NCBI GenBank assembly: GCA_949752735.1 | Contig: OX457042.1 | Coordinates: 37,344,368-37,408,367 of the forward strand | Length of the DNA stretch: 64,000 nt | Direction of reading: 5' to 3' | Origin: Lumbricus terrestris | Taxonomy: Eukaryota > Annelida > Clitellata > Crassiclitellata > Lumbricidae | In this document: one piece after another, positions 12,038 to 20,800 of the stretch | Position numbering within the stretch: position 1 is the stretch's first letter | Layout of the letters: every line of letters starts with the position of its first letter | Notes under the pieces: model-generated | What the model was told of the DNA's origin: nothing | What the model saw: the letters and a program-made list of their open reading frames with translations, nothing else | Database searches by the model: none | Position numbers and translations under genes: made by a program

Positions 12038-15000
12038 TCTTGTATACCAGGAGCAATCGTTCACATGATCACATCTATAGGCCTAATGGACATAATGCCC
12101 TTCATAATATATTATTATATCCTTGTTGCACAATAGCATGTAAAGTTAAAAGTTAATCGATTCTTTCATATATAATTATGTTGTCGTTCTATGGGAAGTT
12201 GGTAACTGATTTTGTTTTTTACAGAATGGTGCTGATAACAATTCCTGCGGTCATCGTTTTGTTGACTGTGACGGGTCTCATCGGACTCATCGTCCTGGCT
12301 TACTATTCGAGCGTCAAATGTGATCCACTGGCCAACAAAGACATCGCAAATCCCAACATCGTAATTATACATCAACTCTTATTGTTACAGTAAATCTGCT
12401 GTCTGCTTCCTCGTCCATTTACCTTAACATTGACTAGAGCGCAGGCTGAATCTCATGATTATTTACTGGTTTATTTCTCGCATTTGTTATAGCGCCCCTT
12501 CAAGCTCTCTACTTAGGAGCGCTACCGGCTACAGCGCGGACACTGCATCGGAGTTTCACGCCGAAACGCACGAGCAATTTAGAGTGAACGGTTTGCTCAA
12601 GGTTCAAACGCGGCGGCTTGAGGTGGGTTCCCACCTAGAAACCTCCGGCTCCAAGGCACCGAACCAGTGGCGTAGCCAGTTATTTTTTCATGGGGGGGCA
12701 GTGGGGTGGGAGCTTAAAATGATGGGGTGGCTACCGTTGGCAATTAAAGCGTGCATCGGCATCGGTATATTGCCATAGACTATGTATTTTTAGATTTTGG
12801 ATGTATAACAGTATCGGACATAATACGCAAGCAAGCCTCACTAGCTTGTCTGTCCCACAGTGCACTATAGTGGCCTGTCCCACTTTCCCATCACCCACCC
12901 TATAAGAAGTTGTACAGGAAGTTGTATAACAAATAAAATAAGTCAGAAATTATATAACATTGTTTAATTCTTTATAACTCGTAAGAGTAAAAAGTAAAAC
13001 AAAACGCAGGGATTGGGGGGGGGGCAGCTGGGGGGCAGCCCTTTCATTTGGGGGGGCGGCTGCCCCCCTTGCCCCCCCCTAGTTACGCCACTGCACCGAA
13101 CCCACCACTACACCACCGCGTCCCCAAATGATGCGTCTCTGTGTTAGAGAGCGTGCTGATAATAGTTCCAACACATCGCCGTTCGTATCGCATTAGCCTA
13201 CATCAGTGGCGTAGCCAGGAATTTTTAATGGGAGGGGGTTTATGGCCGGAAACCCTGTTTTTTGCTATTTTTCCTTACTTAAATGGAAAAATAACCTTTA
13301 AAAAACCTTTCCCCCGCAGCCAATGGTGGGTTTAACCCCCGAAACCTCCCCTTGCCTACGCCACTGGCCTACATAGCATTGCTAGATAAAGCAATTGTCA
13401 GAAGAATGAAATAGCGAAAGAAATATTAGCGATCTGTACAGCTCATTCATTTGGTTAAATTATAACACATTACTAATGACTATAGCGTACGTATACGCTG
13501 TATAATTATGTAAACGATCTCTCAATTAACATAGGCTTATATTATTGCATGATGTTTTGACAATGAGTTTGTTCTTTGTATAGTTGCTTCCATATTTTGT
13601 TGTGACAATATTCGACGATTCACCAGGATTCTTAGGACTTTTTCTATCCACACTTTACGGAGCAACGTTGAGGTACGGGACACTGATCGATGATGCTTAG
13701 GTCTATAGTAACTAACCTAATTAATCAACGCCAGCATAATCAAAGTTACAATAGCCGACAAAGGCTGTTTGTAGATCTAATTAAGAAATAAACCGTCACA
13801 TTCCTTTAATATCTACAACAACATTAGGTAATTTAGAAATAATATGCACCCTACTACACAGGCTGTATATTATCTAACGCAAGCCAAAGACAGATAATCA
13901 ATCCAACGAGCACAAATTTTGTGTTGTTAGATTGATCTAATATGTCGTTGGCTTGCGTTAGAACGGCATCACAGTGACTCTTCACTGTAATGCCGTTCTA
14001 ACGCAAAGACAAAATGGCGGAGTTGGCAGTCAGTTTGGCCTTACATTATTTTACATGTTCTAAATCTAAGCCCTTATCATAGGCGCAACCACCCTATGGG
14101 ACCAACGGGACGCGTCCCCCCCAACTTTTGAGTGGTCCCATTGACTTTATCATTATGGTCCCCCAACTTTTAGGACGTGATTCATTTGGTCCTCCCCAAC
14201 TTTTAGGACGTGATTGCACCTATGGCCCTTATACACAGTTATGAACACGAGCTTAGATCACTTGTTTCTCGACAGACGACCGCGTGTTGATTTGGTGTTT
14301 TCAGAGCTGATGCTGTAGCTGTAGTTGTAGGACGTACTATTATAGTTATCTTATGATGCTGTATAATAATACGTCATGCTTAGATTGGGCGTTAGCAGTG
14401 GCGGCGCCAGGATTTCAGTTTCGGCGGGGGCTGAAGCCCGCGGCAAAATTTGACATTTCCATCCGCCAAAATTTCTGACGACCTTTTTTTTTAGTCGTCG
14501 ACCAAAAACTCATGAAACTTCTTTTCCATTTTCGCTGCCAAAATTTCTGACGACCTTTTTTTCTTTTTTTTTTAGTCATCACCCGAAAATCGTGGATATT
14601 TCAATGTTAAATATTTCAGATGTCCATTTTTTTAGGGGAGCTGAGCCTCTTCTAGAGGGGGCTTAGCCCCCCCAGCCCCTCCTAGTGCCGCCACCGGGCG
14701 TTAGATTGATTTAATTGGGTTATACTAACGCTATGTGTGTATTTTGTGTGTATTTATCGCTTTTAATAAGTATCATCTACCTTGCGCAGAAATATGCAAA
14801 TATCAATATGCCTACTTCCTGTTGCATCAAATGCATTAAAAGAGCCATAAAAGGGTGTGTTTGTCGATTAGGCCAGACATCCTCTGCTTGATCATCAATT
14901 ACCAGATGCCACTGATGCTCTTTTTGAATCCTCTCAAATCGATGGGCTATATATACATATATGTAGAGCGGCATACGTCTGTTGGTTGCAACGGACTGCG

Positions 15001-15214
15001 GTTCAAGCCCCGGGCTGGGAGTTGACATTCAGAGATTTAGATATCTCGAGCTAGCACTGTGGGACGCAAGGGCGCAAACTCCTGCGGAGCGACCTTGGGC
15101 AAGTTGCATGCCCATCATTGTCTGTGGGGAAGGCAACGGGAAACCACCTCACTCATCTCATCCCCAGTACATGCAGAGGCGTAAAGCCAATGAACCTGCC
15201 TTCGGGCAGAGAAC

Positions 15215-15291
<77 letters not shown>

Positions 15292-15336
15292 CCATCATGG
15301 TCATCGTCGTCGTCGTCGTCATCGTCGTCGTCGTCG

Positions 15337-15376
<40 letters not shown>

Positions 15377-16110
15377 GATCATCATGTTTATAGCCTAATT
15401 CGGAAAGTTTGTCGAACGTCATAAATAACTTTATACTTCGGAAATTTTGCCGAAGGTCATAAATACATGTAGCTGTAGTTGTAGGACGTGCTATAGTTAT
15501 CTTATGATGTTGTATAATAATACATCATGCTTTATCTCATTATACGTAAAGATACGGTATAACCATATCTTGCGTGTAGGTGTGCAGCGATTCCGCTGCA
15601 CACCTACACGTTCTTTCTTTCTTCTTTGTTCTCTGTCGTCACACATTGCCTTGTCTTGTCCTGCATTGCTTTCCAATGTTCTATTTGATGCTTGTCATGT
15701 CATCAAGCACTGTGTCCTCGTTGCTGAGCGGTTCAGCCGCAAATTGTTGGGAGGATTTACTCAAATGGAAACTAAATCACCTGCCAGAAACAAGAAAAAC
15801 TTTCATCAACAAACTCTTAGGTAACTTTTCAATTGCTTACCTACATGTTGACAACCCCCACTTAATTCAGTTATCATACTCATATAATTTTTTGCTATTA
15901 CTGCTTTCTGGAATATCCGACACATAGTTCGATTATTCGATACTTTTGCTGTCGTTGTGGTTCATTGGTTTATATTATTTATAGGCCAACTTCTTTTTGC
16001 ATCAAATGCATTCAAGAATCCTTAAATAAGTTGTCTGTCGATTAGGCCAGACATCATCATTAAACTGTCCTCCTCAACGCATTTCCTAATTATTATTATT
16101 ATTATTATTA

Positions 16111-16174
<64 letters not shown>

Positions 16175-17490
16175 GGCTACAGGTGATTTATTCTTAGTAA
16201 TAACGTACGTTCTATTTTCAAATGCATTTCTAACTGAGAACTGAGAAGCCATATCTTTAATACTGTAACTGAAGCTGTGCGCAAGGTAAGAATGACGGAG
16301 TTTCTCTGGGAACCTTATGTCGCTATTTAGCATAGCATTCGCTGATATACATGTATAAGCGGTGTTCTTGACCATTTCCAGTTGCACTGCTCGGAGCAAT
16401 ATCCACAGGAGTAGCTTTCTTCTCGGCTTCTGTTCCAGGTCCAATCACACAAGTAAGCAGCTGCTATCGATTTATTCGTCACGGTCCTAACAGAATCTTT
16501 CAAATTGTTACTATTTATCAAATGTGCTCACATTCGTCGGAAGTCTAGATTGCGTGCGTGATAATAAGGTGTGTTAGAGACCTGTGGAAAGGCAGCGGTC
16601 TGCCTCACGCGGAGTTCAGGCAAATCAGAGAACCAAGGAAGACAGATACATTGAGTGCTGAAATGCCACAGCGAGAAGCTGGAGAACATAATTTATTAAT
16701 AAGCAATTTGAATAATGCAATTTAATGTCATTCGCATTAAAATTTATTTTTACTGTTACTATTAATGGCAGTCAATAAATGTTATTTTTACTGTTACTAT
16801 CAATGGCAGTAGTAATAGCTGTAGTGGATGGAGTAGTAGCAGTAGCACTAGTCGTAATTAGTGTAGTAGTAGTCAACTTATACTTTGCCTCTGCCACTGA
16901 GCTATGGCATAGCAGATATATTATTGACTGCCATACTGCTCCTGCTAGTATACTACCATCACCATCAATACTACAACTACTGTTACTACTACCACCACCA
17001 CTGGGAGCAGACACAGCAGTGTCTACTGAAGCGAACGCTACGCTACTACTACCACAGCTGCGGTACCATACGTCCAACGCCATCGCAACTACTACCTCTG
17101 CCAATTCTGACACGGCGCCACTGACCTACTGCCATATATCGGCATATACCTGCAGTTCCTCTTTTATCAAATTATCACTCCACAGGGTTTCCACTCAAAT
17201 TAAAGTCGCAATTCTTGAATAATTCCTACCATAATTTATTCAAATCTTCCCTTCCCATACTCCACCTTAGCAGCGGCTCTGGCTCCTCCTTTCTCTCTAG
17301 TATCTATGATTCTATGGCAACCATACCCAGCCAGATGACCACTGGAAATCGCATTTTTTTAGACATTGCATCATTTGTAAATTAACTTTAGTAGCTTTAT
17401 AGCAGCGTTCTAGACATTACGGAAGTTACGATCACTATACTGCTAATACACGTTACGAACTGTCGACTGACAATTGTTTTGCTAGCACTG

Positions 17491-17589
<99 letters not shown>

Positions 17590-17643
17590 ATATTGCTACT
17601 ACTACTACTACTACAACTACTACCACTACTACTACTACTACTT

Positions 17644-17710
<67 letters not shown>

Positions 17711-17758
17711 CATTATTATTGCTACTACTACTACTACTACAACTACTACCACTACTAT

Positions 17759-17815
<57 letters not shown>

Positions 17816-17844
17816 TACTACTACTACTACCACTACTACTACTT

Positions 17845-17893
<49 letters not shown>

Positions 17894-20800
17894 GATTAAC
17901 TGCTAATACTGCTGCTAATAATCATACTGATTATAATTATTGACTTGGACATCGTCAGGTCGTGATTTCCATGAGTAGTTCAGTCAAAGGTCCTCTATTC
18001 GCGGTCTTCGTCCTCGGCGCACTCTCCAAACATGCCAACTGGAAGGTTAGTATGTTTATCACATCTTTATGACCCTATATGGTCATGTGGCTGCTCGATG
18101 GAACTCTACTCTTTCTTATTATGCTTAAAAGCTATAGTTACTACAACCTTGATTGTAATGTTGGTGGTGATGATGACGACGACGAAGACAACTATTCTAT
18201 GTTTAATCATGCTTAAACTTTAGTCTGCATGACATGCAAATAGTGATCGAACTCGAAATTGTCTGCAAGTCCTGTAACTTTTAGTTCACTCACTCACTGC
18301 GAATTTAGAAGAGGAACCAATCGATACAGAATAAGAAAGATAGAAGATGAGAGAAACAGAAAGGAGAAGGCTGCAGGTGTAATTATGAAGAGAGAGAAAG
18401 AAAGAAGGAGTCGTCGTCCGTTCAAGTCTTGCAACGTCGACTCCTGGAGTTAGACTCCGTATAGGCCTACGATGAAATTTCCAACATTGACCATAATTTA
18501 CTAACTTGAAATCCGAATTAAAAGTTCCTGTAGATTCTAGAAATCCATAATTCTAACAGATTAAATTACTGCCTTCAATTTTACACTATAGGCCAAGATC
18601 GACCCTGGCGTGGTTTATCAACTGGGAAAAGCTATATAGCTAGACGGCACAAATAGCAGAAAGTCGGCCCGTGGCGAAAGAGTGAGGTTACGAGAGTGCA
18701 GCGGTTTCTTATGTCCTGCGTTAATTGGCTCGTGCAGTGCGGCGTTAATTAGTTAGTTTTCATGCTTAAACGTATGCTATGCGGTTCGTGTTGTATCTTC
18801 TATGGTCAAAATATCGAAATAGCCATGATCATAGGTGTACGAGGCGGGGGTCCAGAGGGGGCAAATGCCCCCCAAATTTCGGGCAAATGTGTTTTTCGGG
18901 CAAAAGAGGCATGGTCGGGGAAAAAAATTCGGAAATTTTTTCGGGCAAAACAGGTACGGGAGGAATTTTTCGGGCACGCAGGGGGGAAAAAAGTCGTCAG
19001 ATTTTTCGGACGGGAAAATCGTAAGAAAATTTTGGGCGGATAACTAAAGAAAAAAGGGTCGTCAGATTTTTCGGACGGGAAAGTCGTAAGAAAATTTTGG
19101 GCGGATGACTAAAAAAAAAAGAAAGGTCGTCAGATTTTTCCGAATTTTTTTTGCCCCCCCCCCCGCTGCCGAAATGTCCCGTACGCCTATGGCCATGATG
19201 TCTCCTTCGACTATCCCTATCTGACTAAATCTGGCCCACAGTCAACCGCGACGAAGCAGCAGCTGTGGTTCTATCGGGAGCTAGGAGTAGGACTGTCCAC
19301 CGAACATTTCTATTGTTTTAAGATGCCATGCATCCATATGGACAGACGTCTTGTAGCAAAGAGTTCCTAAACGATGCCCAATTTTAAGAAGACCTCCGCT
19401 TTCATGTTATCTAATATCTTAGTGAATTCTTCTGCAGTAATGATCACGTTCAAACACGAAGTGGACGATATTTTTCTGTTAAAGGGTACGCTCTTAGGAG
19501 GCATCGTGGGTGCGATATTTTCCAGCTGGTTGATCATTGGCTCTCTGACTTTGCGACACAGACATCCGTCTCTGCCTCCTGTATCCGTGGAGAACTGCTC
19601 CACTGGAAATAACAATGGTTCTTCTACGCTCCTTGCCAACTACACGTACTACGAGGTAGCTGATGGAACCTGGTCCGAAAACAACTGGAACGAAACAGCT
19701 GTGGTTCTGTCCGAAGCTAGAAGTCACGTGGTAAGCACCGTTTTCGAGAATATACATTACATAGCATTACATAGCATTACATAGCAATGCATTACATGAT
19801 TACAGTACAGGTGCATCAACATGACCTTCTTTACATTACAACTCATTCTCTTGCAATCAACATAAACTATCTGCGCTTTAATTTATTGCAATAGAAAAAC
19901 AAATCAGTACAAATTAATTTGTATTTTGAAAGACTTTGTTATTTTCTTTCATCAGACTCAGCTTCGAGGTCTTGAGAATTTCTACGCTCTATCATATATG
20001 TGGTTCTTGCCACTTGGAGCTGTCGTTACAGGAGTGATCGGTATAATAGCGTCCCTCATTATGAGTAAGTCTTAAGTGCAGCCTGATTTTATCAAATCTA
20101 AACTGTGTTAATAGTTTCGTCCTTCGGTTACTATGCTATACTCAATGTATTCCGACTGAATCTCTAATATCCAGTAGGGAGCCTACAGCAATAAGCCTGC
20201 TACAGACGAATTTAATATAATCGATTCTAAATCTAAAAGGTACTGGTATACACAATTAATTCATTATGCTGGAGGTCCATCACTGGCCCCCAATGTGCCC
20301 GTGCATTGAGTAGACCTAGTAGACCTACAGTGTAGCTGCCCTGGTATGGCGATGTAACCAGGGCCTCGACTTAATTTACCTCCGAGATCCATGCATGCTG
20401 TCTGATGTCGGGTGTTCCTCTGTGTTCCGTGGAAAGGGAGTTCTCTTGATTCCTTTCAACCGTACTGCCCCTATTCAGACATTATTGAGTCTTTACTATA
20501 GTTATATAGCTGGAATTACGACCTTCCTCCTCTACAGCATCGCATACACAGTCCAGCACGTGTGCTTAGTAGTCAAGAGTGCCTCAGAGTAGTTTGCTTC
20601 AAAGGATGCCACATAAATTTCCGAATAAATTCATATGATAGGTCGAAGGCTGTTCATTTTGAATTAAAGAAGCATTTACTCGCAATTTAAAGAAATCGCA
20701 ACGCAGCTTTTTAAAAGTCAACTTTGCTAATGAAAAGGGGACAGAAGCTTGGAAGAAGAAGTGGATGGAAATCTTCTTCTGAGATTTCGCGGGGTCTGTG

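Noticed and set aside
14982..15398. 138-codon ORF with poly-I tail
   Set aside because: Lies in a SINE with an (ATC)n tail.
17453..17943. Poly-L and poly-V ORFs
   Set aside because: Translation of the (CTA)n array; intronic.
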